Assembly (NCBI GenBank): GCA_030141605.1
Contig: JAQGDQ010000624.1
Location: forward strand, 1 to 64,000
Origin: Tubiluchus corallicola
Taxonomy: Eukaryota > Priapulida > Priapulimorpha > Priapulimorphida > Tubiluchidae
Length of the DNA stretch: 64,000 bases
Direction of reading: 5' to 3'
In this document: piece by piece, positions 1 to 10,109 of the stretch
How the letters are laid out: each line of letters begins with the position of its first letter
Position numbering within the stretch: the first letter of the stretch is position 1
Notes under the pieces: model-generated
What the model saw: the letters and a program-made list of their open reading frames with translations, nothing else
Told to the model about the DNA's origin: nothing
Databases searched by the model: none
Translations under genes and position numbers: made by a program

Positions 1-626
1 AAATTGTTAAGGATTTTGTTTGCCAATTATATAATTCTTTCAAACTGGGAAGCGTAATGCTAGATAATATCACTTTGTGTATAAAGTTTTTTGGTATGTA
101 CTTTAAAATACCCTTTTCTTCCCCTTACTAGGAAAAATGCTGCATGTATTTTTTCTTTTACATAAAAGAAAGAAACGAAAATCCAGGATAAATCAGATAA
201 ATCTGAGATCAAGTAGCCTGGTCCTAAGATTCCAACATTCTGCTGCAATTAATATTTGGCTCTCTGTAAATTTTCTAAGCGTTTAATTCTTTTCAGTGGA
301 GTGGAGTCTAGATGAAGAATTTTCCCGGTTGGCAGGCGAATCACGAATTACTGATCCTACAATGCAAGAATATGAAATCAGGAATCTTAATAAAGGTTCG
401 TACATGCGTGTCACTTACTCTGTAACCATTATAGGAAATGAGATACTTGGTGAGAATAGTATTGCAATTTACTAATTTTTTTACTTTGTTATTGCGACAG
501 CTTCAGGTACTGAGTTGATACCTTTCCAACTTTCTAAATTAATGAAACTAAGAAAAATGATTGCATTAAATTTAGTAAACAAAAATGTTCTTAATGATGT
601 TTGCTTTGTTAAGTTGTGATGCTTTT
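1..626 (+). repeat. Left arm of large inverted repeat
   Basis: Bases 1-626 are repeated in reverse complement at 2666-3281. Window base 1 corresponds to 3281, so the arm may continue left of the window. The inner end is sharp: identity stops after gcttttc at 621-627. Arms are roughly 96 percent identical by eye, with a ~10-bp length difference near 100-115. Each arm holds one copy of the same 99-bp ANKFN1-like exon. Confidence 0.93.
297..395 (+). CDS. ANKFN1: ANKFN1-like exon, FN3 middle (plus-strand duplicate)
   Basis: This is a second copy of the 2897-2995 exon in opposite orientation. Both splice sites are intact (attcttttcag and AATAAAG|gttcgt) and the coding bases appear identical. It leads in phase into the plus-strand exon at 1327. 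It lies in the left arm of the inverted repeat. Flanking intron sequence differs from the other arm by scattered substitutions and a ~10-bp insertion near 100-115. That level fits two alleles, or a recent duplication whose exon has stayed unchanged. Confidence 0.85.
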
Positions 627-652
627 CTGGCCCATTCTATATTATTTTTACA

Positions 653-851
653 CTTATTTAGTAATACTTTTTGTACCTATTTAGTAATACTTTTGTACCT
701 GTTTAGTAATACTTTTTGTACTTATTAGTAATACTTTTTGTACCTATTTAGTAATACTTTTTATAGTTATTTAGTAATTCTTTTGTACTTTTTTCGTAAT
801 ACTGTATGTACTGATTTAGCTATATATTTTTTGTACTTATTTAGTAATACT
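653..851. repeat. Minisatellite, ~22-bp unit
   Basis: About nine degenerate copies of tttagtaatactttttgtac. It lies in the intron between the plus-strand exons at 297-395 and 1327-1416. Confidence 0.85.
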
Positions 852-954
852 TACACTGTTGCATAGGAGCCACCTATTGTTATAGCTTCAGCTAAACATT
901 TTACCATTTTTAACTGTTTTGCGCAACTAAGTGGCAGAGCTTACTTAGTATAAA

Positions 955-1215
955 TAGAGTTGTGGCTGGACTGGAATCTTGCTCATCCTCAAGAGCAACA
1001 GTATGAGACGAGATGCTGAACCGATATAAGTCGCAGACTTTCAGACGCATTTGGATGCGTGTACATTTTGTCTTAGCAATTTAAATGACCTGATCTAGAG
1101 CCAGTGTGGCCGATGAAACTGGCCAAAAGCATTTTCCCAGTGATCACCCATCCGTGTACTGACCATGGTTGGCTTTATTTAATAGTGCTCGCCCAGCACA
1201 CACTGTGACCACTCA
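955..1215 (-). repeat. SINE with 5S rRNA-like head (diverged)
   Basis: Bases 1131-1195, read on the minus strand, keep the 3' half of the 5S rRNA gene: equivalents of TGGTTAGTACTTGGATGGG and the GGGAA that follows. In plus orientation they appear as ttcccag, cacccatcc and gtactgacca. The remaining 170 bp is weakly like the body of the better copies at 7285, 23405 and 43345. It lies in the ANKFN1-like intron. Confidence 0.6.
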
Positions 1216-1326
1216 CTTATTGCTTCTTACCATGCTAGGTTGCTTTTTCAAGCAGGTAGTTTTTTAAGGCAACAATGTGGTAATTCAAACATATATTTAC
1301 ATGAATTTGTTTGTATTTTGTAATAG

Positions 1327-1416
1327 GGGAAAAGTATTACGTTAGAGTATATGCTGGTAATATGAAAGGACTAGGCATGCCGCAGACATCATCTCCAGAG
1401 TACATTGAACCATCTT
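1327..1416 (+). CDS. ANKFN1: ANKFN1-like exon, FN3 C-terminal half
   Basis: Exon of 90 bp. The acceptor is ttgtaatag and the donor is CATCTT|gtaagt. It encodes GEKYYVRVYAGNMKGLGMPQ and then TSSPEYIEPS. These are the F and G strands of the FN3 fold, with the diagnostic Y-Y-V-R-V-x-A-x-N-x-x-G. Two bases lead in and one leads out. It is on the plus strand although the upstream half of the gene is on the minus strand. A MITE follows 85 bp downstream (1502-1946). Confidence 0.87.
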
Positions 1417-1501
1417 GTAAGTTATGCTGCACTTCTGTTTTATCTGTTAGTGTTGGTGGAAGCTTTATTGCTATCAAAGGCCACGTAATTGCTGAAAAAG
1501 T

Positions 1502-1946
1502 TTAAAGGAAAACCGGACAATTTATTAGACTCAATCTCATTTTAATTTACTGTCCAAAATATACATTTGGTTTCTGCTTATAAAAGTTAGCAGTTGCTTC
1601 TAATATTTGAATAATTACCTTGGAAAATTAACTAATCGCAACCGAACACAGCTATCGTATGAGCTGTACATCACACTGGCATCACAGACGAACACAATAG
1701 TTCATGACCATACTTATCACGGTACAGCGCCTATCTGTTGGCCACGTTATGTGACAAAAACCTTGTAAGTCTTAGTTGATTCGGTGAGACGCACGTAGCT
1801 TTGAAAGTTTAAGAAAATTTAACTATCCGAGGCAATTATTATTTAATCTAAGCTTTGATTTTAAAAAAAGCTATTGTAGTTTTTAATATTTTAAAGCATA
1901 CTTTATTTTGAACTAATCTCTACTCAATTGTCCGGCTTTCTTTTAA
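1502..1946. mobile_element. MITE family C (TTAA, AGGAAAACCGG ends), copy 1
   Basis: It is bounded by TTAA on both sides. Terminal inverted repeats are AGGAAAACCGGACAAT on the left and its imperfect complement (attgtccggctttct) on the right. It is 445 bp, about 100 bp shorter than copy 2 at 6248-6788 because of an internal deletion. It has no coding capacity. TTAA target sites suggest mobilisation by a piggyBac-type transposase. Confidence 0.8.
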
Positions 1947-2084
1947 ATGTGAAGCATGTGAGCCGACCCAGCATTTCTGCAGTCAAGTGACAAACTGTCT
2001 GTAATTTTCATTTCTGAAGAGAGTAGTGTCAATGATATGCTAATGCTGCACATGCTAAGTAAACTGACCAACCTTTAGTGCGAA

Positions 2085-2190
2085 GGTCAGTGAGCATAAG
2101 CTTGATGGATGGCGTGCTGGGTCAATTTTGAGAAAGACCCAAATGAATTGTTACGCTGAGACAGGGAGCTCTTTAACCAGCTGAGCAATG
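2085..2190 (-). repeat. tRNA-like sequence, probable SINE head
   Basis: On the minus strand, GCTCAGCTGGTTAAAGAGC is a good tRNA D-arm/A-box. About 40 bases on, GGGTC...GACCC can pair as a T-arm-like stem, but the loop lacks a proper TTCRANY B-box. It is therefore a decayed tRNA-derived element and not a functional tRNA. Confidence 0.35.
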
Positions 2191-2408
2191 TACAAATGTT
2201 TTATCTAGCAGTTATATTCAGAGCAAGTTGTGTTAACTCCACTTTGACTTACTAATTAGTAAGATTGATTGACTGCTAGCCATTGTTAGTAAATTACTTG
2301 ACTTACTAACCATTGCATCCTTTGGCACCATTGATTTTTCTCAGAATGATGATATAATAACTCACACGATATTTTGTGATTCTGTGAGGTGACCGTGTTA
2401 TTGTTTAG

Positions 2409-2528
2409 GTTGGCATGACTTAGATGGGAGCACATCCAGATTGGAGACTAGCCTAACAGAGATGGATGAACTGCTGGTCCAGTTACAAGAATTTCGACAA
2501 AATCACCATACTGAACAACAGTTCAAAG
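2409..2528 (+). CDS. ANKFN1: ANKFN1-like exon, post-FN3 segment
   Basis: Exon of 120 bp. The acceptor is attgtttag and the donor is TTCAAAG|gtacgg. It encodes WHDLDGSTSRLETSLTEMDE, then LLVQLQEFRQNHHTEQQFK. The W-x-D-x-D start and the L-x-x-L-L-x-Q-x-x helix match the region right after FN3 in ANKFN1. The phase joins the 1327-1416 exon (a Cys codon spans the junction). No later exon of the gene is in the window. The sequence reaches the right inverted-repeat arm 138 bp downstream. Confidence 0.83.
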
Positions 2529-2665
2529 GTACGGTGAAGTTCTTGCTTTTTTAATCAATGTATGAAGTAAAATTCCTTGTATAAGCTGGAACTGTCTCTT
2601 TAAAAGTGCAGAAAAAGTGTGATAATAATTCTAATTTGTATGGAACACAAAGTAGAAGTGGTATT

Positions 2666-3281
2666 AAAAGCATCACAACTTAACAAAGCAAACATCATTA
2701 AGAACATTTTTGTTTACTAAATTTAATGCAATCATTTTTCTTAGTTTCATTAATTTAGAAAGTTGGAAAGGTATCAACTCAGTACCTGAAGCTGTCGCAA
2801 TAACAAAGTAAAAAAATTACTAAATTGCAATACTATTCTCACCAAGTATCTCATTTCCTATAATGGTTACAGAGTAAGTGACACGCATGTACGAACCTTT
2901 ATTAAGATTCCTGATTTCATATTCTTGCATTGTAGGATCAGTAATTCGTGATTCGCCTGCCAACCGGGAAAATTCTTCATCTAGACTCCACTCCACTGAA
3001 AAGAATTAAACGCTTAGAAAATTTACAGAGAGCCAAATATTAATTGCAGCAGAATGTTGGAATCTTAGGACCAGGCTACTTGATCTCAGATTTATCTGAT
3101 TTATCCTGGATTTTCGTTTCTTTCTTTTATGTAAAAGAAAAAATACATGCAACATTTTTCCTAGTAAGTGGAAGAAAAGGGTGCATACCAAAAAAATTTA
3201 TGCACAAAGTGATGTTACGTAGCATTACGCTTCCCAGTTTGAAAGAATTATATAATTGGCAAACAAAATCCTTAACAATTT
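2666..3281 (-). repeat. Right arm of large inverted repeat
   Basis: Reverse complement of 1-626. It encloses the minus-strand FN3 exon at 2897-2995. The 2,039-bp spacer between the arms (627-2665) carries the two following exons in the opposite orientation. Confidence 0.93.
2897..2995 (-). CDS. ANKFN1: ANKFN1-like exon, FN3 middle (minus-strand copy)
   Basis: Exon of 99 bp. The acceptor is attcttttcag and the donor is AATAAAG|gttcgt. It encodes EWSLDEEFSRLAGESRITDP and then TMQEYEIRNLNK. It follows the 4046-4159 exon in phase and in orientation. The same 99 bases occur again, apparently without a mismatch, on the plus strand at 297-395 inside the inverted repeat. Reading on along the minus strand, no in-phase continuation exists. 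The next exons are on the other strand. Confidence 0.88.
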
Positions 3282-4045
3282 AAAAAGTTCGTGCCAACTG
3301 GCAAAACGGCACTGCATCACCATCCCAGTGCGCACCACTGGCTCACTAATTTACATACTATTAATCTTATTTTAACACATATTTTTGCTTAGTTAGTGAA
3401 GTGTGTGCTACAAATGCTCTGATCATTTTTCAAACTTTAACGCAATCTCTGTATGCAATAAGACAGCATACAAGTGATATAAAATTTCAAGACGAATTTT
3501 TAGGCTTATTTCAGGGGTGTTTTATTGTGATTTATTACATTTTTTATTAAAATTCCCCTAATCGAAGCCCAGTGCCGGATTATAATAAAGTGTGAAAATA
3601 CAAACACGGATCCGGCAAAATAAGACTGTTATAACTAATTGCCAGGAGGTATTTTATTAAAATAAGTAAGATTGTGTTTAACAGGGAATCAATTTTATCG
3701 TGACAGATAAAAAATGTCTGAGGGGAAAAAGTGGCTTGTGTTCACATCTTTTTTTATAAGCAAGATCTTGGACACAAAAGTGATCGTAAATGGTAAACAT
3801 TGATGCTTGAGATGTAATAGCAAGAAATTAAGAGTCTAAATGTTTTCTTATGTGTTTGACAATGTACTACATGATATAAATTTAGCTAGTTTTTTCATCT
3901 ATATCTCGAATATTAGGGAAAAAATACGAACAAAAAATGAACAGTAGGCTTACTGATGCCCAACAAACAGTATGTGGCATATGTAAAAAATTAGAAAATT
4001 TTGCCTTGCCTAATGAGAAATAGTCATATTTGGAAAATGAGTTAC
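3282..4045. other. Intron without recognised features
   Basis: AT-rich intron between the minus-strand FN3 exons. No convincing exon, RNA or repeat was seen. Confidence 0.5.
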
Positions 4046-4159
4046 CTTTATACCACGTGACCAATGCACCGTTACAATCTTCCGGTTCAGAAAAAGTGAC
4101 GAGAATGGAGTCGGTACCACTTACGGTCAACTGGACATTGACGGGTGGATCAGGTGGAT
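4046..4159 (-). CDS. ANKFN1: ANKFN1-like exon, FN3 domain N-terminal half
   Basis: Exon of 114 bp. The acceptor is atttgtttag and the donor is TATAAAG|gtaact. It encodes PPDPPVNVQLTVSGTDSILV, then TFSEPED...ALVTWYK. This is the A to C strand part of a fibronectin type III fold (P-x-x-P-x-x-V, S-x-x-V-x-F, T-x-Y/W). The trailing G plus TG of the 2897-2995 exon makes Val, giving the hallmark YKVEWS. The intron upstream is almost filled by a MITE (4298-4955). Confidence 0.9.
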
Positions 4160-4297
4160 CTAAACAAATAAATTTGCAGCAGAAAATAAGAAGTATGTTG
4201 AACAGTGGTAAAAAACATTTTGAAATTAAGCATGGAAATCCCTAACTTGTTCCTGATGAAAGGCTAACTTATAAGCTTCTAAGGCTTCTAAACATTC

Positions 4298-4955
4298 AAA
4301 ACTCCTTCAGGACTGTAATAGTTTGCTGCATTTTGCACAAGGTTCATGAAAAACTGCCCTCACTAAGCAACCAGCGATTACAAAGTGAAAAATTATAAGT
4401 GAAATGCATTTCCCTACCTTAGACAAATTAAAAATCTGTTTTAGCGGAATAAGTTGAAAAAAAATCCGGCAACTACTGTGATTGCACCATAACAATGTAC
4501 AGTATCACTTGCGTGAAATCGGCTAATGATGAAAATTTTAACTCCCCAGACACATCACTCCAATAAACTTTGGCCTTAAGTCTCCTCTATTTTTAAGGAG
4601 ATATTGCTGTTAAAAATGAGACGACTTTAATTTATACCTGGCTGATCGGTTGGTTTTTCCTGGCAGTTCTCTTGGATGTAGCAAGCAGGCAATCAATAAA
4701 TCAGTGTGTACGATCACGCAAGTGTACACCAGACTAAGCTACTTCATAGGCTAAGTTGGAGGCCTTTCTTAATTTTATTCAATTAAATCGCTTATAAATG
4801 TTTAAGCAAGTAAGAATGATTGGATAGCCGAGATTCTCCTGAATAGAACAGCATCTAATATATAATAATTTAATTATGTCTGTGAAAATACAGTGGTGGA
4901 AAAGTCATGGGTCTTATAAAACCTGTTTTGAGCGGTTCGATCCAGAAGGAATTAA
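4298..4955. mobile_element. MITE family E (CTCCTTCAGG ends), copy 1
   Basis: The left end ACTCCTTCAGG and right end CCAGAAGGAATTAA form a degraded terminal inverted repeat. Colinear with the 743-bp copy at 36932-37674, sharing long blocks such as tgtgtacgatcacgcaagtg. It fills most of the 851-bp intron between 4160 and 5010. Confidence 0.8.
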
Positions 4956-5010
4956 AATGAAAACAAGAAACAAGTGAAATCGTGAAAAATGATGAAGGTG
5001 AATTACTTAC

Positions 5011-5089
5011 TGGCATGGTCGTAGTTAGCCTTCATCTTTTTGGCTATCTCGGCTCTCCATTCCCAATAATCTATTGATTTTTCAATTTC
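5011..5089 (-). CDS. ANKFN1: ANKFN1-like exon, WEWR linker motif
   Basis: Exon of 79 bp. The acceptor is gtttttgcag and the donor is CATGCCA|gtaagt. Its 26 codons read EIEKSIDYWEWRAEIAKKMK and then ANYDHA. The WEWR-(x)n-KKMK motif just before the FN3 domain is a recognisable ANKFN1-family feature. It starts in phase 0 and leaves one base, which joins AT of the next exon to make Asn in HA-N-PPDPP. Confidence 0.88.
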
Positions 5090-5270
5090 CTGCAAAAACG
5101 ACAATCATTTCAACGGATAAGCACTACAAGTTATGGGAAAATATCAACAAAATTTGCCAGCAGAAATCTAAAGCCGCTTAGATCGCATCTGTTCTCGGAT
5201 GATTAAAGGTAGGACTGTGTGTGCGTAATGCGTGATGTGCGATCGGTTATGCGTAGTGTGTATACAACAG

Positions 5271-5875
5271 TTTGGCAAGGTGTGCTTACATTAATCAGGG
5301 CAGTGCTCACCTTGATCACAGCATTCTTACCTTGGCAAGGTGTGCTTACATTAATCAGGGCAGTGCTCACCTTGATCACAGCATTCTTACTTTGGCAAGG
5401 TGTGCTTACATTAATCAGGGTAGTGCTCACCTTACTCACAGCATTCTTACCTTGGCAAGGTGTGCTTACATTAATCAGGGCAGTGCTCACCTTGATCACA
5501 GCATTCTTACCTAGGCAAGGTGTGTTTACATTAATCAGGGCAGTGCTCACCTTGATCACAGCATTCTTACCTTGGCAAGGTGTGCTTACATTAATCAGGG
5601 CAGTGCTCACCTTGATCACAGCATTCTTACCTTGGCAAGGTGTGCTTACATTAATCAGCGCAGTGCTCACCTTGATCACAGCATTCTTACCTTGGCAAGG
5701 TGTGCTTACATTAATCAGGGCAGTGCTCACCTTAATCACAGCATTCTTACTTTGGCAAGGTGTGCTTACATTAATCAGGGTAGTGCTCACCTTGATCACA
5801 GCATTCTTACCTTGGCAATGTGTGCTTACATTAATCAGGGCAGTGCTCATCTTACTCACAGCATGCTTACTTCGA
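5271..5875. repeat. 60-bp minisatellite, ten units, carrying splice-donor copies
   Basis: Ten units of exactly 60 bp with few substitutions. Read on the minus strand (the gene's strand), a unit contains CAAG|GTAAGAA and ATCAAG|GTGAGC. The second nearly copies the true donor of the adjacent exon (ATCAAG|gtgagg at 5892). Nine of ten units keep AAG|GTGAGC. Because 60 is a multiple of three and stops are absent, both strands show long open frames with a 20-residue period. These are artefacts. Confidence 0.95.
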
Positions 5876-5891
5876 TAACTGTACACCTCAC

Positions 5892-6010
5892 CTTGATCAG
5901 AGCAGCGCTGCCAGGTGTTGTGTTCAGCATCGCATTCGTCAAATCGTTTGTCTTTTCCTCAGCATCTTTTATTAATTGGCTGAGATCTAAAGCTCTGGAC
6001 TTTCCAACAA
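5892..6010 (-). CDS. ANKFN1: ANKFN1-like exon, post-ankyrin linker
   Basis: Exon of 119 bp. It has a textbook acceptor (tttgtttcttttag) and donor ATCAAG|gtgagg. The 39 codons include SRALDLSQLIKDAEEKTNDL and end TPGSAALIK in phase 0. This region is helical in ANKFN1 proteins, with a Q-L-x-x-L-x-x-A-E pattern. A ten-unit 60-bp minisatellite begins 16 bp into the following intron and repeats a near copy of this donor site (see the 5271-5875 entry). Confidence 0.85.
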
Positions 6011-6247
6011 CTAAAAGAAACAAAGTCACATGTACAATTGCACATTATAAATCAATTTCTCAAACAACAAGGCAGATTTTAACAAAATTTAGATGCAGTA
6101 CATGCTAAGGCAGAAAAGCTAAACTTTCCCTGACGTCTTTCTTTAATTTTTATTTTAATTTCGAGATTTGGAAATTGGGAGAAAGTTTAACAGGAACTTG
6201 GATGATCTAATTCATCGTCTTAAGAAAATCACCAATTTTGTTTTGCT

Positions 6248-6788
6248 TTAAGTGAAAACCGGATGATTGATTAGACTTCGTCTCATTTTAATTTACTGTC
6301 CAAAATATACATTTTCTTGCCTATAAAAGTTAGCAATTGTTCTAACATTTGAATAATTACATTGGAAAGTTAATGAACAGCAATTCGAACACAGCTATCA
6401 CTTACGTCACAAACTAACCGCAGTTTGTGCAATGATAAGCATCTTCCCTGCGTGTCAAGCGCGATTGCGTAAGTAAAGATTGCTATAAAGACGCCGATGT
6501 GATGTAACGAAAATGAGCTGTACGTCACACTGACGTCACAGACGAACACTGCAGTTCATGATGATGCTTATCACGGTACCGCGCCTATTTGTCGACAAGA
6601 GGTGCCACTGCCAGTCTCAGTGGATTCGATGAGCCGCACGTAGCTTTGAAAAATCAAGAAAATCAACTGTCTGAGATAATTATCATTTAATCTAAGCTTT
6701 GATTTAAAAAAGCTGTTGTAGTTTTCAATATTTTAGAACATACTTTATTTTGAATTAATGTCTACACAATCGTCCAGTTTTCCTTTAA
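6248..6788. mobile_element. MITE family C, copy 2 (full length)
   Basis: 541 bp between TTAA sites, with ends AGTGAAAACCGG and the complement of AGGAAAACTGGACGAT. It contains the segment missing from copy 1. It carries paired internal sites of the form gacgtcac near 6530. It lies in the intron between the 7132 and 5892 exons. Confidence 0.8.
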
Positions 6789-7131
6789 AATACAATTTGC
6801 AAGAAAAGTGGGAGTAAAAATGCAATGCTAACCTGATGGCTGATAGAATAAGCCTAAATGATCAATACCCAGATGAATCTTATCTAAACCTTTTCTAATT
6901 AGACTAGCTTTTGACTCAGACAAAATTACAAAAATGTCACATTGTCTTTGTACCTGAGGTCATGCTTTTTCTGCATTTTGTAGCAATTCAAAAATTTCTG
7001 AGACTAACTCCGGCACTTCCAGGAACAGAAATTCTGTTAGAATTTCTGGGCATGCACAATCCGGGGATTACAGTCTAGGCCTAGTTTTTTTCCTGTGAAC
7101 AGCAAAACACAAATTTTCGTGAAACACTTAC

Positions 7132-7235
7132 ATCTCAGGTTCTCCCGAGCGCCATTTGCAATCAGAATCCTGGCCAGCGGTTTCTGGTTCGTTAAGATTG
7201 CAATGTCCAGCACTGTTAGATTTGAACTGTTCATC
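7132..7235 (-). CDS. ANKFN1: ANKFN1-like exon, second half of ankyrin segment
   Basis: Exon of 104 bp. The acceptor is ttctccag and the donor is CTGAGAT|gtaagt. It encodes MNSSNLTVLDIAILTNQKPL and then ARILIANGAREN. The canonical ankyrin signature is visible as T-V-L-D-I-A (equivalent to TPLHxA), followed by LARILIANGA. One base leads in from the preceding exon and one base leads out to the 5892-6010 exon, where it forms Phe. Confidence 0.88.
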
Positions 7236-7284
7236 CTGGAGAAAAATCGAGTTAACATTTAGCTGAAGTGCTAACTGTATCACA

Positions 7285-7450
7285 GGAACCAAGTTCAGTA
7301 TCGATGATAATTAGGACTCTAAGATGAGATAATGAACTGGCACAGGTGTCTTATCACATTCGAATATGAATACATCCTCCCCCTATCCCATAGGGAAACA
7401 GTGCACCCATGCATTTATTAACCAAAATCAGCGTTGCTTAATTTCATTCA
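7285..7450 (-). repeat. SINE with 5S rRNA-derived head
   Basis: On the minus strand, 7446-7393 reads GAAATTAAGCAACGCTG, then TGGTTAATAAATGCATGGGT. This aligns with the 5S rRNA internal promoter region (GAAGTTAAGCAACG...TGGTTAGTACTTGGATGGGT). The body that follows (GGATGTAT..., AGACACCTGTGCCAGTTCAT, ATCTCATCTTAGAG) is shared with the copies at 23405 and 43345. Confidence 0.8.
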
Positions 7451-8323
7451 CTATACAGTCAATAATTAGGCAAACATTCACAAAAACAAGCAGAACAAAA
7501 AAGTTTGCAGAGGTAAGTAATTTTTCTACAATTTGCAAATATGCAAAAAGAATAACATTTTTCAAGGGAGAAAAAGCAATAAAAAGGTTCATTGACCAGC
7601 GAGTCTCGAACCAAGTCCTTCTCAGACAACAGTTCTTACAGGAACTTATTATTACCATGAGCAGCTCTGTCCCTGACTTACAACAGAATGTGTTCTAATT
7701 CTTTAAGAGAATGACTGAAAAATAATTAATGAGCATAATTAATAAATAATGAGCATGATTGTTAAGAGGACAGAAAAATACACTACCCAGCCTTCAGCCT
7801 TATATTTAAATTGTATTTTAGAACAAACTGTTATGTTTCCTTTATATTGTGATTTTGCTCATAATCATGGTGTAGTACATTGCATTGGCTACAGCAGTAA
7901 AAAGTCAAATCTGACGAAAATACACAAACTACAGGTCTAGTGGTCGACCTCTGTTTATAATTTTGAAGATAAAGCACCGCTTCTGACTGTTCTCAATGTA
8001 TCACTATGATAAAGGATAGCTTTTCCAATGGTGACAGAACAGGAAATATACTTCAAAACAAGAAATCAATAAAATTATTACAATATGACTGTTCTTGCCC
8101 CACAGTCCAGCCAAATCCATCCCAACCTACAAGAAAAATTCTTATTTACAGAAGAATTCTACAGCATTATGGGTAAACACTGCCATACTTGAAGAATGTC
8201 TAGACATTTGCATTTGAAATGTAACAACATCATTTAGACTTGGAACACAGGTAAAAATAGCATGTTTTTCCTATTGAAACAGCTGAAGAAATAAGTACCC
8301 ATCGCAAAGACATATAAGAGATT

Positions 8324-8590
8324 TTAAAGGAAAACAGGGTGATTTTTCATATCCTGCAACGTTTTGAAGTATGGCAAAAAGTCTACATTTTAATATGTAT
8401 AATAATGCCAAAGAGCTTCTGATACTTATTCTGATACTGATAATTATAGGTTAAAAATTTAACGAATGGCGCGCAAGCCCAAGTTTCGATGACATCACAA
8501 CAAAACACAATTTGTGAGCTTGTTGCACATGTTTGCAAATGCGAAAATTGAAGTTCAGTACTACTACTATAGAAATACAATGTGTACTGA
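8324..8590 (+). mobile_element. MITE family A, 5' part
   Basis: It starts with TTAA and AGGAAAACAGG, then the family's internal blocks (atttttcatatcctgc, a gatgacatcacaac block, gcgaaaattgaagt). The right half is replaced by a minisatellite from 8590. Confidence 0.75.
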
Positions 8591-9175
8591 TTAGCAATCA
8601 TTCAAATATTTCGTTTGTGTACTCATTAGCAGTCGTTTGTGTATTTCATTCATGCACTGATTAGCACTTGCTTATGTATTCCGTTCATGCATTCATTAGC
8701 AATTGTTTGTATATTTTGTTCGTGTACTCATTAGCAGTTGTTCATATATTTCGTTCGTGTGCTGATTCGCAGTTGTTCATATATTTCGTTCATGTGCTGA
8801 TTAGCAGTTGTTTGTGTATTTCGTTCGTGTACTGATTAGCAGTCCGTTGTGCATTTTGTTCATGTATCGATTAGCAGTCGTTTGTGTTCATGTACTGATT
8901 GGCAGTTGTTCGTGTATTTCGTTAATGCATTGAACAGCAGTCACTCGTGAATTTCGTTCACGTATTGAATAGCAGTTGTTCGTGTATTTGATTCATGTAT
9001 TGATTAGCAGTCGTTCATGTATTTCATTCATGTACTGATTAGTAGTCAATTGTGTATTTCTCTCATGTTTTGATTAGCGGTCATTTGCGTATTTTATTCG
9101 CGTATTGAATAGCAGTCGTTCGTGTACTTCGTTTACATATTGATTAGCTGTCATTCATGCATCGTGTACCTATCG
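8590..9175. repeat. Minisatellite, ~36-bp unit, about 16 degenerate copies
   Basis: The repeating unit is approximately tcgtttgtgtatttcg, ttcatgtactgattagcag. It lies 3' of the family A MITE fragment and before the ankyrin exon at 9383-9464. Confidence 0.85.
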
Positions 9176-9382
9176 TGTAGGAGTGGTAAGCCGATTTCAA
9201 CTTGTTCACTTAGCAGAGAAGAACAACAGGAGCGATTAGCAGTCAAAGTCTCAAATTTCCCTGACCACTCCTTGTTTATTGTTACAACTGTTTCACACAC
9301 CTCCGCAATTATTTTTATTCATACTTAGACTGACCTTGGTAACTTTAATACCTTAAGCTGAAATAAAGAATTAAACGCTTAC

Positions 9383-9464
9383 CAATTGATGTCAACATTC
9401 CCCGATGCCTCCAAAACTCCCTTTGCAGCTTCCAAGTCCTCCTTCTCGACTGCGTCAAACAGCG
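9383..9464 (-). CDS. ANKFN1: ANKFN1-like exon, first half of ankyrin segment
   Basis: Exon of 82 bp. The acceptor is ttttctatag and the donor is AATTG|gtaagc. It encodes ALFDAVEKEDLEAAKGVLEA and then SGNVDIN, an ankyrin helix pair (x-LFDAV-x-x-x-D-x-x-A-x-x-x-L). The Trp codon at the exon end is split and completed by the next exon. The pattern matches the start of the ankyrin block in ANKFN1 proteins. The block mediates protein-protein contacts; no partner can be named from sequence. Confidence 0.85.
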
Positions 9465-9875
9465 CTATAGAAAACAAAAAACATAAATCGTTTTTCGCAA
9501 AAAAACTTAAAGCGCAATTACTCCTACGGTGGATAATACCCACATCTACTAATTGCATTATCATTCGTCTTCCCTTTCTTTGAAGATTATATCAAACAAA
9601 ACTGCTTCTTTAGGCAGCAGAGATCGGTGGAAAATTTCCACGCATCTTATTGAATTAGATTGAAATTTGTCGTTTTGCTGCTGGTACTGGGGAACTAAGT
9701 AATCGCCGTTAGCTACTGCGAGAAAGTCTCAGGAGGATGCTGAGGTAATGGGCATCATAAACGTTCAGGAATAAACTAAAGGGTGATCATTTCATTAACA
9801 GCACAACCACATTGTAGGGGTAGCAACATACAGGATATTACATACTGCATATCTTTGTTAATTGGTGGGTTACAT

Positions 9876-9985
9876 GTCCGAGTGGTCTTGTGTATATGCT
9901 TTGTGTGAGTGGCTCATAATCGCTTGAGTTCAATACTCACTATGGCTGGTTTCATTTGGTAATTAGCCAGGCTCCTGTCCTGCCA
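9876..9985 (+). repeat. tRNA-derived SINE
   Basis: It has a serine/leucine-type tRNA head. ATGTCCGAGTGGTC matches an A-box (TGGCCGAGTGG), and about 45 bp on, TGAG-TTCAATA-CTCA is a paired T-arm with a proper 7-base loop (B-box). An unrelated tail follows. The extra-long variable region argues for a tRNA-Ser/Leu origin. Confidence 0.6.
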
Positions 9986-10109
9986 CAAACATCCTATTGA
10001 GCAAGTCCTGCCTTTGAATGCTAGATTCGGGTTTGCAGTGTGCCAAAGTGCATAAAAGAAATACATAGCTATTTCGTACTAATTATGGAGAACAAGGTCC
10101 AAGGGAGGG

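Noticed and set aside
2085-2190. Functional tRNA gene on the minus strand
   Set aside because: The D-arm is good but the T-loop and acceptor stem are lost; it is better explained as a decayed SINE head.
5203-6108. Long open frames on both strands with a 20-residue period
   Set aside because: They arise from a 60-bp tandem repeat whose length is divisible by three. The minus-strand frame lies in the intron right after a well-supported donor.
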